A DNA stretch of 64,000 nucleotides from Pseudarthrobacter sp. NIBRBAC000502772 (GCF_006517235.1 NZ_CP041188.1:2480001-2544000), one strand, 5' to 3'; positions 43,144 through 53,647 are shown, counted from the first letter of the stretch. Numbers and translations: made by a program. Notes: a model not told the origin generated them from the sequence alone.

Positions 43144-44694
43144 GTGAACACCGCCGATTCGCCCCGCACTGTCCTGACGGTGCGGGGCCTGTCCAAGACC
43201 TTCGTCGGACAAAAGGCTCTCGATACGGTGGCCCTGGAGCTGCGCGCGGGGGAAGTACACGCGCTCCTGGGCCAGAACGGCTGCGGAAAGTCGACGCTTA
43301 TCAAATGCCTTGCAGGGTTCCATCATCCCGACGAAGGCGCAGAAATGACCCTCGACGGCGTTCCCGTCACGTTGCCTTTCGAGCCCGCCCAAGCGGCGGC
43401 AATGGGTCTGGTGTTCGTGCATCAGGACCTTGGACTCATTCCGAACCTGTCCATCACCGAGAACTTCGAAGCCTCAAGGAGCTACGGATCGGGGTTGTTT
43501 TCGAGGATCCGCTGGTCGCGAATGCGGGAAAACACCGTTGCGGAACTCGCCCGCTTGGGGCACGCCGACCTCGACCCCAACACCCCCGTGGGGCGCTTGC
43601 CGATCGCGCAACAGACCATCGTGGCGATAGCCAGGGCGCTAAGCTCAGCCGGTGAAGGGGCCAAGGTGCTGGTGCTGGATGAGCCCACGGCTGCTTTGCC
43701 CGACTCGGAAGCTGCGCTGCTCTTCGCCGCCGTCCGGAAAGTGGTTGAAAGCGGCGTGGCTGTGCTCTATGTGACCCATAAACTCGAAGAGCTGGCCTCG
43801 TTCGCGGACCGGGCCACGGTCCTGCGGGATGGCCGGAATATTGAAACCATCGGCATCGCTGACACGGATCGCAAGAGCCTTGTCCGCCTGATCGTGGGGC
43901 GGGACGTCGAGGCTTTGCCCCTCGCCCGTGAGCTGGGGATGCCAGGACGTGAGCTCATGGACGTCCGGGGACTAACCGGAAAACGACTGAAGGATGTCTC
44001 ATTCACGATCCGTGCCGGCGAAATCATCGGCGTCGCCGGGATGCTCGGATCCGGCCGGAGTGAACTCGCCCGTATACTCTTTGGCGCCCAGGAACCCGTC
44101 CGTGGCACCATCACAGTCAAAGGCAGTGAATGCCGGTTCCGGACGCCGAGGGACGCGGTGGCGCGGAAGATCGCACTCATCCCAGAGAACCGTCGTCGGG
44201 ACGGCGGAGTGCTGGACATGAGCGTCGGGGAGAACCTCACCATTACGTCCATCGACCGGTTCTGGCGGCGAGTCAGGCTCTCAACCGGAACGGAACGAAA
44301 GTGGATAGCTCAAAAGATCGGCGAGTACGACGTCAGACCGGCGTCCTCCCAAAGGCTTTTCAAGGTGCTGTCCGGGGGAAACCAGCAAAAAGTGGTCATC
44401 GCCAAATGGCTGGAAACCAGTCCCGACATTGTCATCTTCGACGAACCCGTCCAAGGTGTGGACATCGGCGCCCGCGCGGAGATATTCGACCTCATCAACC
44501 GCGCGGCTGAACGGGGCGCCGCGGTCGTGCTGATCTCTTCCGAGATCGAACAGATGATTGCCCTCAGTCATCGGATCCTCATTCTCCGGCATGGACGCAT
44601 CGTTGCCGAGGAATCAACCGCCGGCCTTACCGCCGGCAAGGTCACGCAGTCGATGTACTTCGACGGCGAACGAACTAAGGAAACAACGTCATGA
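43144..44694 (+). CDS. Sugar ABC transporter ATP-binding protein (RbsA type, two domains), module 1
   Basis: A 516-residue duplicated ATPase. The first half has Walker A GQNGCGKSTLIKCLAGF and Walker B VLVLDEPTAALPDSEA; the second has a degenerate Walker A (GMLGSGRSELARILFG), signature LSGGNQQKVVIAKWL and DIVIFDEPVQGVDIGARAEI. This asymmetry is normal for RbsA/MglA. GTG 43144 is one base after the lipoprotein stop; a longer frame from 42970 is a shadow. Its stop overlaps the permease ATG (ATGA). Confidence 0.92.
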   Translation: MNTADSPRTVLTVRGLSKTFVGQKALDTVALELRAGEVHALLGQNGCGKSTLIKCLAGFHHPDEGAEMTLDGVPVTLPFEPAQAAAMGLVFVHQDLGLIPNLSITENFEASRSYGSGLFSRIRWSRMRENTVAELARLGHADLDPNTPVGRLPIAQQTIVAIARALSSAGEGAKVLVLDEPTAALPDSEAALLFAAVRKVVESGVAVLYVTHKLEELASFADRATVLRDGRNIETIGIADTDRKSLVRLIVGRDVEALPLARELGMPGRELMDVRGLTGKRLKDVSFTIRAGEIIGVAGMLGSGRSELARILFGAQEPVRGTITVKGSECRFRTPRDAVARKIALIPENRRRDGGVLDMSVGENLTITSIDRFWRRVRLSTGTERKWIAQKIGEYDVRPASSQRLFKVLSGGNQQKVVIAKWLETSPDIVIFDEPVQGVDIGARAEIFDLINRAAERGAAVVLISSEIEQMIALSHRILILRHGRIVAEESTAGLTAGKVTQSMYFDGERTKETTS

Positions 44695-45724
44695 CCTCGA
44701 CCCTCGACCCGTCATCTGCCCCATCAACAGCCCGTGAGCCTAGAAAAACCGGATTTCGCATCCTGCGAAGGCGGCAAAATGAGGCGCTGCCATTGTTCTT
44801 CGCCCGGATAGCGCTGCCGCTGCTCCTGATGCTCCTGATTATCGTTTTCTCCCTTGCGGCCCCCGACACCTTTGCAACGGTGGACAACCTCAAAACAGTG
44901 CTGAACCTGCAGGCGGTACTGACAATCCTTGCAATCGGGCTGCTCCTTCCGCTGATCGTCGGAGAACTTGATCTCTCCGTGGCTGCCAACCTGGGCCTCG
45001 GACTGATCCTGGTGACAGGCCTGACTTCACAGCAGGGCATGCCGGCGGTCCCCGCCATGATCACCGCCATTGCGGCCTGCACCGCTGTTGGACTAATCAA
45101 CGGCCTGCTGGTCAGCAAGGTGGGGATCAACTCCTTCATCGTCACTATTGGCATGAGCACCATCCTCACCGGACTTATCGGCGCCTACACGCTCGGGAAC
45201 GTCTTCTACGAGAACATCCCCGAGGAGCTAACCGGGCTCGGGCAAGGCAACCTGCTCGGCATTCCCTTGCCCGTGGTCGTCGCGGCAGCCATAGGGCTGA
45301 TTGTCTGGTACATACTGTCCCAGACGCCCGCCGGGCGCTTTCTGTACGCAATTGGCGGGTCGAGGGATGCCGCGCGCCTCTCCGGGATCGCCGTACCGCG
45401 GTTCACCATTGGAGCGTTCGCTGGGGCGGGGGCCCTGGCCGGAATCGCCGGTGTGATCCAGGCAGGAATCCTCGGAAGCGGCAGCCCAACGGTGGGCCCC
45501 CCATGCTGCTTCCTGCCTATGCCGCAGTTTTCCTGGGCGCCACCGCGTTCCTCCCGGGTACTTTTAACGTGTGGGGCACCATCGTCGCCGTCATAACGCT
45601 CCAGGTCGGCACCACAGGGCTGGCACTCATCGGAGCGCCGTTCTGGATTGAGCCGTTGTTCACCGGAACGGCCCTCATTGCCGCAGTCGCCGCAACCAGA
45701 TTCCTGCGCGGCGAAGCCACCTAG
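44691..45724 (+). pseudogene. Sugar ABC transporter permease (RbsC type), module 1, one-base frameshift
   Basis: BPD_transp_2-type membrane permease. The frame from ATG 44691 runs through VDNLKTVLNLQAVLTILAIGLLLPLIVGELDLSV and AIGGSRDAARLSGIAVPRF to SGSPTVGP at about 45500, then goes out of frame and stops at 45596. The true continuation, MLLPAYAAVFLGATAFLPGTFNVWGT to RFLRGEAT and stop 45724, is in the +1 frame. The break is at a run of six C (45497-45502); one more C would give an uninterrupted protein of about 344 residues. It is either a real inactivation, a sequencing error or slippage. Confidence 0.88.
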
Positions 45725-45776
45725 GCGCTGCATCAAGACCTGAATAAGCCACCACAACAACAAGAAGGCGAAACAC

Positions 45777-46571
45777 GTGAACATCAATCTTGAAGGAAAA
45801 AAAGCGCTGGTTACAGGGTCCAGTCAGGGAATCGGGCTCGCGATTGCCAAGGGCCTCGCGGCGGCGGGTGCCACCGTGACCATCACAGGACGCAATCCGG
45901 AACGGGTGGAGAAAGCCGCCCAGACGGTTAACAATCTCAACCTTCCAGGGACCCTGATACCACTGGCTGTTGACCTCTGCTCGGACGAGGGAACCGCCCA
46001 ACTCTTCGAGGCTCTTCCCGCCGTGGACATCCTGATCAATAACCTGGGCATTTTTGAGCCCAAGTCGTTCTTCGACATCGACGACGACGAATGGATCCGA
46101 TATTTCGAAGTCAACGTCCTCACGGGAATCAAGACTGCCCGCCAGTATCTTCCGGGGATGATGAAGTGCGGCTGGGGTCGAGTCGTATTCATCTCGAGCG
46201 AATCTGCACTGCAAATTCCGCCAGAAATGATGCACTACGGAGCAACAAAGACTATGCAGCTGGGAATCTCACGTGGGCTGGCGGAACTGACCGCCGGGAC
46301 TGGAGTTACCGTCAACTCAGTGCTTCCAGGACCGACCTTCTCCGAGGGCGTATCCGACTTCGTTGTGAAGATGGGCGGTGACTCCCAGCTCTCCGCCCAG
46401 GAACAGACCGACGACTTCGTCAGGGAGCACCGACCGACCTCGCTGCTCCAGCGCGCAGCGACAACAGACGAAGTCGCCAACTTGGTCGTCTATCTCAGTT
46501 CCCCGCAAGCGTCGGCGACCGTTGGCGCCGCCGTTTCCGTGGATGGCGGCACCCGCCGAGCAATCTTCTAA
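45777..46571 (+). CDS. Short-chain dehydrogenase/reductase, module 1
   Basis: A 264-residue SDR: KKALVTGSSQGIGLAIAKGLAAAGATVTITGRN, INNLG (where most have NNAG), catalytic Ser in VVFISSESALQIPPEM, YGATK (MHYGATKTMQL), and VNSVLPGPT. It has a long REHRPTSLLQRAATTDEVANLVVYL tail region as in 3-oxoacyl reductase-like sugar SDRs. GTG 45777 has AAGGCG upstream. A decayed copy of its C-terminal part occurs downstream of the second ABC module (62800-62957). Confidence 0.9.
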   Translation: MNINLEGKKALVTGSSQGIGLAIAKGLAAAGATVTITGRNPERVEKAAQTVNNLNLPGTLIPLAVDLCSDEGTAQLFEALPAVDILINNLGIFEPKSFFDIDDDEWIRYFEVNVLTGIKTARQYLPGMMKCGWGRVVFISSESALQIPPEMMHYGATKTMQLGISRGLAELTAGTGVTVNSVLPGPTFSEGVSDFVVKMGGDSQLSAQEQTDDFVREHRPTSLLQRAATTDEVANLVVYLSSPQASATVGAAVSVDGGTRRAIF

Positions 46572-46615
46572 GAAGCACCCCAGGAGTTCACGGCTCAAGC
46601 GGAGGAGGGGCGCGG

Positions 46616-46648
46616 GAGGGGTGGGCACGGGCGTGCCCACCCCTCTTT
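46616..46648 (+). terminator. Strong rho-independent-type terminator of ABC module 1
   Basis: A perfect 14-bp GC-rich stem (46616-46629 with 46632-46645, GAGGGGTGGGCACG arm) is followed by TTT, 45 bases after the SDR stop. Confidence 0.85.
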
Positions 46649-46688
46649 GCACATACGCCGCAATTGAGCGCTGGGTTAAGCCGCCCCC

Positions 46689-46810
46689 GTGGGATCAGCA
46701 TCTTGCTTGGGCAGAACCGCCGCTCCAAGCGCGGAACTGTCGCCGCCTCTTCTGGCGGAACCCGCACCGGTCTGGCCCCTCACCGCGGTGCCGAACGGGC
46801 GCTCCTCAAG
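46689..46810 (+). pseudogene. Remnant of an ABM-domain (antibiotic biosynthesis monooxygenase-like) gene
   Basis: Two frames together read WDQHLAWAEPP and then AELSPPLLAEPAPVWPLTAVPNG. This matches the C-terminal third of the intact gene at 62438 (WEQHLATAD... AELAPLLAEPANVWPLTAVPIG). The first two thirds are missing and a frameshift separates the pieces. It lies just after the terminator of the first ABC module, the position equivalent to the intact gene in the second module. Confidence 0.7.
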
Positions 46811-47091
46811 TCGACGCTGTAATTCTGCTTCGTCGCGCACCGGAGTTCCGGTGACAGCCCGGGAGCCCAGCCGACGTGTTCAACCGGCAGCACGTCATGG
46901 AGCTCGTGCACGCATCCGAAGTGGCCACTGCCGACCACGAGGACGAGAAATGTCAGCATGTCCAAATTCATGCCCCCGCGGCTAATTCCCATTGGAGAAC
47001 CCGTCTATGGGGAGCAGGAGATCGAGCGTCCACACAGTGGCTTCGCCGAATATTTCGCTACGTCGGATTGACTGGAAGAGGAAGAGTGAAC

Positions 47092-48648
47092 GTGACACGT
47101 ATTGGCATTGTGGCCGAGTTGGGTCGCGAGACGAGGGTGGCGGCGACGCCTGTCACCGTGGGGAAGTTGTTGGAGTTGGGCTACGAGGTTGTGGTCGAGA
47201 AGGGTGCGGGGGAGGCTGCGTCGTTCCGTGATGCCGCCTACGAGGCAGCGGGCGCAATGATTGTGGGCGCCGACGAGGCGTGGGGCAGCGACGTGGTTTT
47301 GCGGATCAATCCGCCCACTGAGGAGGAGATCGGCCGCCTGGCCGACGGTTCCACACTGATCGGCTCATTGAGTCCGGGTTTGCGTCCGGAGCTGGTGGAG
47401 GCACTGGCGGCGCGGCCCATCACGGCGCTGGCGTTGGATGCCGTGCCGCGGATCTCGCGGGCGCAGTCGATGGACGTGCTCAGTTCAATGGCGAACATTG
47501 CCGGCTACCGCGCCGTGATCGAGGCAGCCCACGAATTCGGCCGGTTCTTCACCGGCCAGGTGACCGCGGCGGGCAAGGTTCCGCCGGCTAAGGTCCTCGT
47601 GGCCGGTGCCGGGGTTGCAGGCCTGGCAGCGATCGGTGCTGCGTCCAGCCTGGGTGCGATTGTGCGGGCGACGGATCCGCGGCCCGAGGTGGCCGATCAG
47701 GTGAAGTCCATCGGCGGGACCTACCTCAAGGTGGAGGTCGAGGAGGAGATGAAGTCCGCCGACGGGTACGCCAAAGCCACGTCAGAGGCGTACAACGCCC
47801 GTGCTGCGGAGATCTACTCCGAGCAGGCCCGGGACGTGGACATCATCATCACCACGGCCCTGATTCCGGGGCGTCCTGCGCCGAGGCTGTTGACGGCAGA
47901 GGATGTGGCCGGCATGAAGTCGGGCAGCGTGATCGTTGACATGGCTGCCGGGCAGGGCGGGAACGTGGAAGGCTCGGTCGCCGGGGAACGGGTGGTGACG
48001 GAAAACGGTGTGGTGATCCTCGGTTACACCGACCTTCCGGCCCGGTTGCCGGCCCAGGCCTCCCAGTTGTACGGGACGAACATGCTGAACCTGCTCAAGC
48101 TCCTGACGAAGGAGAAGGACGGCCAGCTGCGAATCGACTTCGACGACGTCGTGCAGCGCTCAGTGACCGTGGTGCGCAACGGGGAGAAGACCTGGCCGCC
48201 GCCCCCGGTCCAGGTCTCGGTCGCACCGACGGCACAGCCGCAGACCACAGCCGCCGAGAGCGCTGCGCCGAAGAAGAAGGAAGGGCTCAGCGCCGCCGGT
48301 AAGGCCGGACTCGTTGCCGCGGGCATCGCAGCGTTGTTTGTGGTCAATACGGTTGCGCCGGCGCCGCTGCCGCAGCATTTTACTGTGCTGATGCTCTCGG
48401 TCGTGGTGGGCTTTTATGTCATCGGGAAAGTGCACCATGCCCTCCACACCCCGCTGATGTCGGTCACCAACGCCATCTCCGGGATTATCGTCGTCGGTGC
48501 ACTGCTGCAGGTGACCTCCGAGAACCCTGTCATGCAGGTTCTCGCTGCGGTCGCGGTCCTGCTGGCCAGCATCAACATCTTCGGCGGGTTCGCTGTTACC
48601 CGGCGGATGCTCGCGATGTTCTCCCGCGGTGACAAGGCACGTTCATGA
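47092..48648 (+). CDS. pntA: NAD(P) transhydrogenase, alpha subunit
   Basis: A 518-residue PntA. The N-terminal domain I binds NAD(H): [80 protein letters not shown]. The C-terminal part is membrane-embedded ([69 protein letters not shown]). With PntB it couples proton flow to hydride transfer from NADH to NADP. GTG 47092 was chosen by alignment of the N terminus; GTG 47086 is also possible after GGAAGAG. Not linked by function to the sugar genes except through NADPH demand. Confidence 0.93.
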   Translation: MTRIGIVAELGRETRVAATPVTVGKLLELGYEVVVEKGAGEAASFRDAAYEAAGAMIVGADEAWGSDVVLRINPPTEEEIGRLADGSTLIGSLSPGLRPELVEALAARPITALALDAVPRISRAQSMDVLSSMANIAGYRAVIEAAHEFGRFFTGQVTAAGKVPPAKVLVAGAGVAGLAAIGAASSLGAIVRATDPRPEVADQVKSIGGTYLKVEVEEEMKSADGYAKATSEAYNARAAEIYSEQARDVDIIITTALIPGRPAPRLLTAEDVAGMKSGSVIVDMAAGQGGNVEGSVAGERVVTENGVVILGYTDLPARLPAQASQLYGTNMLNLLKLLTKEKDGQLRIDFDDVVQRSVTVVRNGEKTWPPPPVQVSVAPTAQPQTTAAESAAPKKKEGLSAAGKAGLVAAGIAALFVVNTVAPAPLPQHFTVLMLSVVVGFYVIGKVHHALHTPLMSVTNAISGIIVVGALLQVTSENPVMQVLAAVAVLLASINIFGGFAVTRRMLAMFSRGDKARS

Positions 48649-48695
48649 GCGCCGTACCCGAAGCCGCAGCAGGAATTTTAACGAGGAGCTTTACT

Positions 48696-50120
48696 GTGTC
48701 TGACACCGTCTCCGGTCCATTGACCGCCGACTCCATCGCGGGGGCGGCCTACATCGTCGCAGCCCTGCTGTTCATCCTCAGCCTTGCCGGGCTGAGCAAG
48801 CATGAAAAGGCCCGGGCAGGGGTCATCTACGGCATCACCGGGATGGTCATCGCCCTGGCGGCCACCATCTGGCTGACCCTCCAGGGCGCCTGGGGCACCG
48901 GCCATGGCCTCACCGGATTGGTCCTGCTCCTGGCTGCGGTGCTGGTCGGCGGAGCCATCGGGCTCTGGCGCGCACGCGTGGTGGAGATGACGGGCATGCC
49001 CGAACTTATCGCGCTGCTGCACAGCTTCGTTGGCCTCGCCGCCGTGCTCGTGGGCTGGAACGGCCACCTCGAAGCCCCGGCCCTGTCCCCGGACCTGACG
49101 GCTGTCCATCATGCCGAGGTGTTCATCGGGGTCTTCATCGGTGCGGTGACGTTCACCGGCTCCATCGTGGCGTTCCTGAAACTCTCGGCCCGGATGAAGT
49201 CCTCACCGCTGATGCTGCAGGGGAAGAACGCGATCAACCTCGGTGCCCTCGCCGCGTTCGTTGCCCTGACGGTCTGGTACGTCAACGACTCCCAGCTGTG
49301 GCTGCTGATCGTTGTCACCGTCCTCGCCCTGGGGCTGGGCTGGCACCTGGTGGCCTCCATCGGCGGCGGCGACATGCCCGTCGTCGTGTCCATGCTCAAC
49401 AGCTACTCCGGCTGGGCCGCCGCCGCCGCAGGCTTCCTGCTCAACAACGACCTGCTCATCATCACCGGCGCCCTCGTCGGCTCCTCGGGCGCGTACCTGT
49501 CCTACATCATGTGCAAGGCCATGAACCGGTCCTTCATCTCCGTCATCGCCGGCGGCTTCGGCATCGCCGCCCCCGCCGCGGCCGACGCAGAGTACGGTGA
49601 GCACCGCGAAATCACGGCCCAGGCCACCGCCGAAATGCTGACCAACGCCTCGTCCGTGGTCATCACCCCCGGCTACGGCATGGCCGTCGCCCAAGCCCAA
49701 TACCCAGTCGCTGAACTCGCCCACCAGCTCCGCGAGAAGGGCGTCAACGTCCGCTTCGGCATCCACCCCGTCGCCGGGCGCCTGCCAGGGCACATGAACG
49801 TACTCCTCGCCGAAGCCAAAGTCCCCTACGACATCGTCCTGGAAATGGACGAAATCAACGACGACCTCGGCGACACCTCCGTCGTCCTCGTCATCGGCGC
49901 CAACGACACCGTCAACCCCTCCGCCGCCGAAGACCCGGGAAGCCCCATCGCCGGAATGCCCGTCCTCCGCGTCTGGGAAGCCGAAAACGTCATCGTGTTC
50001 AAACGCTCCATGGCCGCCGGCTACGCCGGCGTCCAAAACCCCCTCTTCTACCGCGACAACTCCCAAATGCTCTTCGGCGATGCCAAACAACGCGTCGAAG
50101 ACATCCTCAAAGCGTTCTAA
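48696..50120 (+). CDS. pntB: NAD(P) transhydrogenase, beta subunit
   Basis: A 474-residue PntB: N-terminal membrane helices ([40 protein letters not shown]), and C-terminal NADP-binding domain III ([110 protein letters not shown]). GTG 48696 is preferred because GAGGAG lies 8 bases before it and the protein then aligns with E. coli PntB; an in-frame ATG at 48645 overlaps the pntA stop (ATGA) and would add 17 residues. Confidence 0.92.
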   Translation: MSDTVSGPLTADSIAGAAYIVAALLFILSLAGLSKHEKARAGVIYGITGMVIALAATIWLTLQGAWGTGHGLTGLVLLLAAVLVGGAIGLWRARVVEMTGMPELIALLHSFVGLAAVLVGWNGHLEAPALSPDLTAVHHAEVFIGVFIGAVTFTGSIVAFLKLSARMKSSPLMLQGKNAINLGALAAFVALTVWYVNDSQLWLLIVVTVLALGLGWHLVASIGGGDMPVVVSMLNSYSGWAAAAAGFLLNNDLLIITGALVGSSGAYLSYIMCKAMNRSFISVIAGGFGIAAPAAADAEYGEHREITAQATAEMLTNASSVVITPGYGMAVAQAQYPVAELAHQLREKGVNVRFGIHPVAGRLPGHMNVLLAEAKVPYDIVLEMDEINDDLGDTSVVLVIGANDTVNPSAAEDPGSPIAGMPVLRVWEAENVIVFKRSMAAGYAGVQNPLFYRDNSQMLFGDAKQRVEDILKAF

Positions 50121-50423
50121 GCGAACGGAGGACGGAGGCGACGGGACGTCGTGTCCGCTGACGGGTTTTCGCCTCCCCGCAAGACCACAGCACGAATACG
50201 ATGGCCGTCGCGACGATCCGGGAGAGGTACCAGCTCTCGGATCACTCGCGCCGGACAATGATTTGGGAACTCGGCACGAACCCGCCGCGTGAGCATCGTG
50301 GCCCGAGACTGGACCGCAGGCCCCGGCCACACACTTTACCTGCAAACCCCAACCGACTGAACAAGCTGCTGCCCGCGGTGGCCATGCCAGCGAAAATTTC
50401 GCAGCAAAGGCGTCGTGAACTCG
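50121..50423. other. Intergenic region between pntB and the LLM gene
   Basis: About 300 bases between convergent genes. GGAGGCG and CGCCTCC (about 50133-50139 and 50170-50176) could pair as a loose terminator. No gene is recognised. Confidence 0.4.
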
Positions 50424-51467
50424 TCAACCGCGAGCAACGCCGTGGGGAGGTTCCGGCGCCTCACCGCTGAAGGCGGGCAGCACATGCTCGGCTATCTCTT
50501 CGAGAGCCTCTTCGACTGGCCGGGAACTGGGACGGAAGTTTAGTGCAACGTGCGCAATACCCGCGCCCTCGAGCTCGCAGAGATAGCTTTGCAGCTGGCG
50601 GCGCCCCAAACGCGCCCCGAACCTGATGGGCTCCGCCGGGGCGTTGGGGTCGTCGAGCAGATCCACCAGCATCGTGGTAATCGCCGGTTTGTACTCGCCC
50701 CCCGGGACTGAGTGTTTCCATTTGTCCGTTACGGGCTTCATGAAATGGGCCGGACGGTGATAGGTCATGTAGCCGTCCATGTTTTCGGCCACCCACTCCG
50801 TGCTCTGCTGGGCACGCCCCACCGCGATCAGCGGAATTGACCCCTCATGTGGTGCCGGAAGGACCTTCATGCTGGCACTCGGGAGTTCAGCGCTGTCGCG
50901 CCAGAGACGCCTGAGCGTACTCACGGCTGTTCGGTACTGTTCGCCGCGCGACTCAAAGTCCACGCCGAAATTCGGATATTCAGCGGGACGGTCCCCGGAG
51001 GCGACACCGAGGATCAGCCGTCCCCCGGACAGCTGATCGACGGTGGCCGCCATTTTCGCAACATGCAGCGGGTGCCGCAGGGGCAGCACGACGGCGGCTG
51101 TTCCCAACAGAATGTTGTCGGTGACACCAGCGAGGAACCCGAGATAGGCAAACGGGTCAAAAACCTGTCCGGCGTCACCGAACTCCGGAATCCACAACGG
51201 CACGTCACGCAGCCACAACGCCTTGAAACCCAGCTTGTCCGCGAGCACTGCCCGCTCGCGATGTTGCTGCAGGTCCGGTATTCCGAAGGTTGAGGTCATT
51301 TTCTTCCCGGCCGGGCCGCGAGCAGCGAAGTCGTTGTCGAGGGGGAGCTCGACCCCCAGGGTCATTCCCCGGCCCTGCCTGCTCAGAACATCTAGTGCGC
51401 GAAACCGCGGCTGACCTGATTTCCGGGCTTGAGTGGATGAGAGGGCGGCCGTACGATCCGAAGTCAT
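50424..51467 (-). CDS. LLM-class (luciferase-like) flavin-dependent oxidoreductase
   Basis: A 347-residue luciferase-fold enzyme using reduced FMN or F420. Typical blocks are ERAVLADKLGFKALWLRDVPLWIPEFGDAGQVFDPFAYLGFLAGVTDNILLGTAAVVLPLRHPLHVAKMAATVDQLSGGRLILGVASGDRPAEYPNFGVDFESRGEQYRTAV, in which GVASGD and RHPLHVAK mark the cofactor region. The first 50 residues are an extension before the usual TFGI start region, so initiation could be later. Substrate unknown. It is convergent with pntB and 29 bases downstream of the MFS gene on the same strand. Confidence 0.87.
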   Translation of the reverse strand: MTSDRTAALSSTQARKSGQPRFRALDVLSRQGRGMTLGVELPLDNDFAARGPAGKKMTSTFGIPDLQQHRERAVLADKLGFKALWLRDVPLWIPEFGDAGQVFDPFAYLGFLAGVTDNILLGTAAVVLPLRHPLHVAKMAATVDQLSGGRLILGVASGDRPAEYPNFGVDFESRGEQYRTAVSTLRRLWRDSAELPSASMKVLPAPHEGSIPLIAVGRAQQSTEWVAENMDGYMTYHRPAHFMKPVTDKWKHSVPGGEYKPAITTMLVDLLDDPNAPAEPIRFGARLGRRQLQSYLCELEGAGIAHVALNFRPSSRPVEEALEEIAEHVLPAFSGEAPEPPHGVARG

Positions 51468-51496
51468 GATTGCTTCCTTGAGGTGGTGAGGTTCCG

Positions 51497-52717
51497 CTAA
51501 ATTGATGCTTCTACGACGGCGTCAGTCGCGGTTTCAGAGGTGTTGTCGCCAATAGTGGCCGCCGTTTTAGAGCGTTTGGCGCTGATTGCGGCGATGGCCA
51601 TCACGCCGAGGCCCAGGAGCGTGATGCCGGCTCCGGCCCAGATCGGCGAGGTGTAGCCGAGGCCGGCGGTGATGGTCACGCCGCCGAGCCAGGCGCCGAG
51701 GGCGTTTCCGACGTTGAACGCGCCGATGTTGGCGCCGGAGGCCAAAGTGGGGGCGCTGTGGGCGTATTTCATGACCCGCATCTGCAGTCCGGGGACCGTC
51801 GCGAAGCCGAAGCCGCCGAGCAGGACGATGGAGGCGATGGTGAGGGGCTGGTTGCCGGCGGTCAGCGCGAACCCCACGAGGACCGCCACGAGCACTGCCA
51901 GGACCACGAGGAGGGTGCGGTCCACGTTTCGGTCCGCGGCCTTGCCGCCCACGGTGTTGCCGATGAACAGTCCAACGCCGAAGAGGATCAGGAGCCAGGG
52001 CACGGTGGAGGCCGCGAAGCCCGTGACCTCGGTGAGGGTGAAGGCAATGTAGGTGAAGGCGCCGAACATGCCGCCGTAGCCGAGGATGGTGACGAGGATG
52101 GACAGCCAGACCTGGCCGGAGCGGAAGGCGCGCAGTTCGCTGCGGAGGCTCCCGGGGGCGGTGTCGCCGCGGCCGGTCTTAGGGACCAGGGTCAGGATGC
52201 CGACGAGGGCCAGGACGCCGATGCCCGTGATGGCCCAGAACGTGGAGCGCCAGCCTGCCGCCTGGCCGAGCATGGTGCCGAACGGAACGCCCAGGACGTT
52301 GGCGGCGGTGAGTCCGGTGAACATGATGGCGATGGCGCCGGCTTTCTTGGTGGGGGCCACCATGTCAGCGGCCACTACTGCCCCGATGCCGAAGAACGCA
52401 CCGTGGGCCAGGGCGGCAACGATCCGGCCGATTATCATCATGGAGTAGTCGGGGGCGAGGGCGGAGACCAGGTTACCGCCGATGAAGAGCACCATCAGCA
52501 CGGCCAGGACTGGCTTGCGCTCGAAGCGGGTCACGGCCGCGGTGAGCAGGAGGGCGCCGACGACGACGGCGAGGGCGTAGCCGGAGATCAGCCAGCCGGC
52601 CGTGGCCTCGCTGACGCTGAAGTCAGCGGCAACCTCGGGCAGCAGGCCCATGATCACGAACTCGGTGAGTCCGATCCCGAACCCGCCGAGGGCGAGGGCT
52701 ATCAGGCCAATAGGCAT
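51497..52717 (-). CDS. MFS transporter, DHA1 family (AraJ/YdhP-like efflux)
   Basis: A 406-residue, 12-helix MFS protein: ALALGGFGIGLTEFVIMGLLPEVAADFSVSEATAGWLISGYALAVVVGALLL in helices 1-2, then TRFERKPVLAVLMVLFIGGNLVSALAPDY. This signature belongs to AraJ/PbuE/YdhP-type exporters of sugars, purine nucleosides or drugs. ATG 52717 faces a MarR gene, the common efflux-pump/regulator pair. Expression is probably induced when MarR binds its ligand. Confidence 0.9.
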   Translation of the reverse strand: MPIGLIALALGGFGIGLTEFVIMGLLPEVAADFSVSEATAGWLISGYALAVVVGALLLTAAVTRFERKPVLAVLMVLFIGGNLVSALAPDYSMMIIGRIVAALAHGAFFGIGAVVAADMVAPTKKAGAIAIMFTGLTAANVLGVPFGTMLGQAAGWRSTFWAITGIGVLALVGILTLVPKTGRGDTAPGSLRSELRAFRSGQVWLSILVTILGYGGMFGAFTYIAFTLTEVTGFAASTVPWLLILFGVGLFIGNTVGGKAADRNVDRTLLVVLAVLVAVLVGFALTAGNQPLTIASIVLLGGFGFATVPGLQMRVMKYAHSAPTLASGANIGAFNVGNALGAWLGGVTITAGLGYTSPIWAGAGITLLGLGVMAIAAISAKRSKTAATIGDNTSETATDAVVEASI

Positions 52718-52768
52718 GGTGAAGCTCCTTCAAAAACTGTACGGAATGGGGTAGGGCGCGTAAGCTAG

Positions 52769-52824
52769 TAGTTGCAGACGCGTTATTTATTGTTGCACAA
52801 GCAGATACCACGCGCAAGCAACTA
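52769..52824. promoter_or_regulatory. Inverted repeat pair in the MFS-marR intergenic region
   Basis: TAGTTGC (52769-52775) and GCAACTA (52818-52824) are inverted across 42 bases, with TTGTTGCACAA (52790-52800), an imperfect dyad, between them. The region is AT-rich for this genome and lies between divergent start codons. MarR binding is inferred. Confidence 0.4.
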
Positions 52825-52881
52825 TTATTTGTTGTGCCCCGCTTCACAGCCGCGGGCACACGATCCGAAGGGAAGTACCAG

Positions 52882-53331
52882 ATGGGCATCAAGGACGACG
52901 CCGTTGAAGTCCGCGCGCAGGGCTGGCGGACCCTCGCAGCCCTGCACGGCCTGATCGAGTCGGAACTGGAACGCTCGCTCCAGGCCGAAGCCCAGCTCTC
53001 CGTCGTCGAATACACGGTCCTCGACGCCCTCAGCCGCCAGGACGGCTGGCACATGCGCATGCAGCAGCTGGCCCGCGCCACCGCGCTCAGCGCCAGCGCC
53101 ACCACGCGGCTGGTAAACAGGCTCGAGGACCGCGGCCTGCTGACCCGCATCCTCTGCGCCGATGACCGGCGCGGCATCTACACCGAACTCACCGACAACG
53201 GAATCAGGCTGCTTGAAGAGGCACGCCCCACCCACGACGCCACGCTGGAACGCGCCCTCGCCGAAGCCCAGACAGTACCCGAACTGGCCCCGCTGGTCGA
53301 CGCGCTACCCAAACTGCACGCATCCGTTTGA
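52882..53331 (+). CDS. MarR-family transcriptional regulator
   Basis: A 149-residue MarR protein. The winged helix reads LSVVEYTVLDALSRQDGWHMRMQQLARATALSASATTRLVNRLEDRGLLTRILCADDRRGIYTELTDNGIRLLEEA, with the DDRRG wing typical of the family. ATG 52882 follows GAAGGGAAG. Divergent from the MFS exporter, which it likely represses together with itself. Confidence 0.92.
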   Translation: MGIKDDAVEVRAQGWRTLAALHGLIESELERSLQAEAQLSVVEYTVLDALSRQDGWHMRMQQLARATALSASATTRLVNRLEDRGLLTRILCADDRRGIYTELTDNGIRLLEEARPTHDATLERALAEAQTVPELAPLVDALPKLHASV

Positions 53332-53611
53332 AATGCGCAAGCTGGGCGAGTTCAATGTGGCTCGAACGGAATTCCGTTAGCACATGAGTAGATTTGAAAG
53401 ACGGGGTTGACTCGAGGTTTGCGATGACAGCTCCGCGGATCGCCGAATCACCCGCAGCGTTGGAGTGCTGGCCGCATAGTAGTTTGCCAAGCGCAGCATG
53501 TGTTCTGGCATTCGGCGATGTCACGGGTACGGACCGTCGGTGCACGGCTTACCGGAAGATAACGGTCCAAGCGTCATCGCCACCGGGGCATACCAACTCG
53601 CCCGAATGTAT

Positions 53612-53647
53612 GATAGCCGCCCCGCTCGTAAGTGCGGGGCGGCTATC
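53612..53647. terminator. Hairpin 1 between marR and SDR
   Basis: A perfect 14-bp stem (53612-53625 with 53634-53647, GATAGCCGCCCCGC arm) and an 8-base loop, without a T-run. Confidence 0.65.

Noticed and set aside
49203..50345. 380-codon open frame on the minus strand
   Set aside because: Antisense to pntB, composed of Gly/Asp/Val/His repeats typical of GC-rich shadow frames.
51758..52768. 336-codon open frame on the plus strand
   Set aside because: Antisense to the MFS exporter, Glu/Gly/Asp-rich without hydrophobic or domain pattern.
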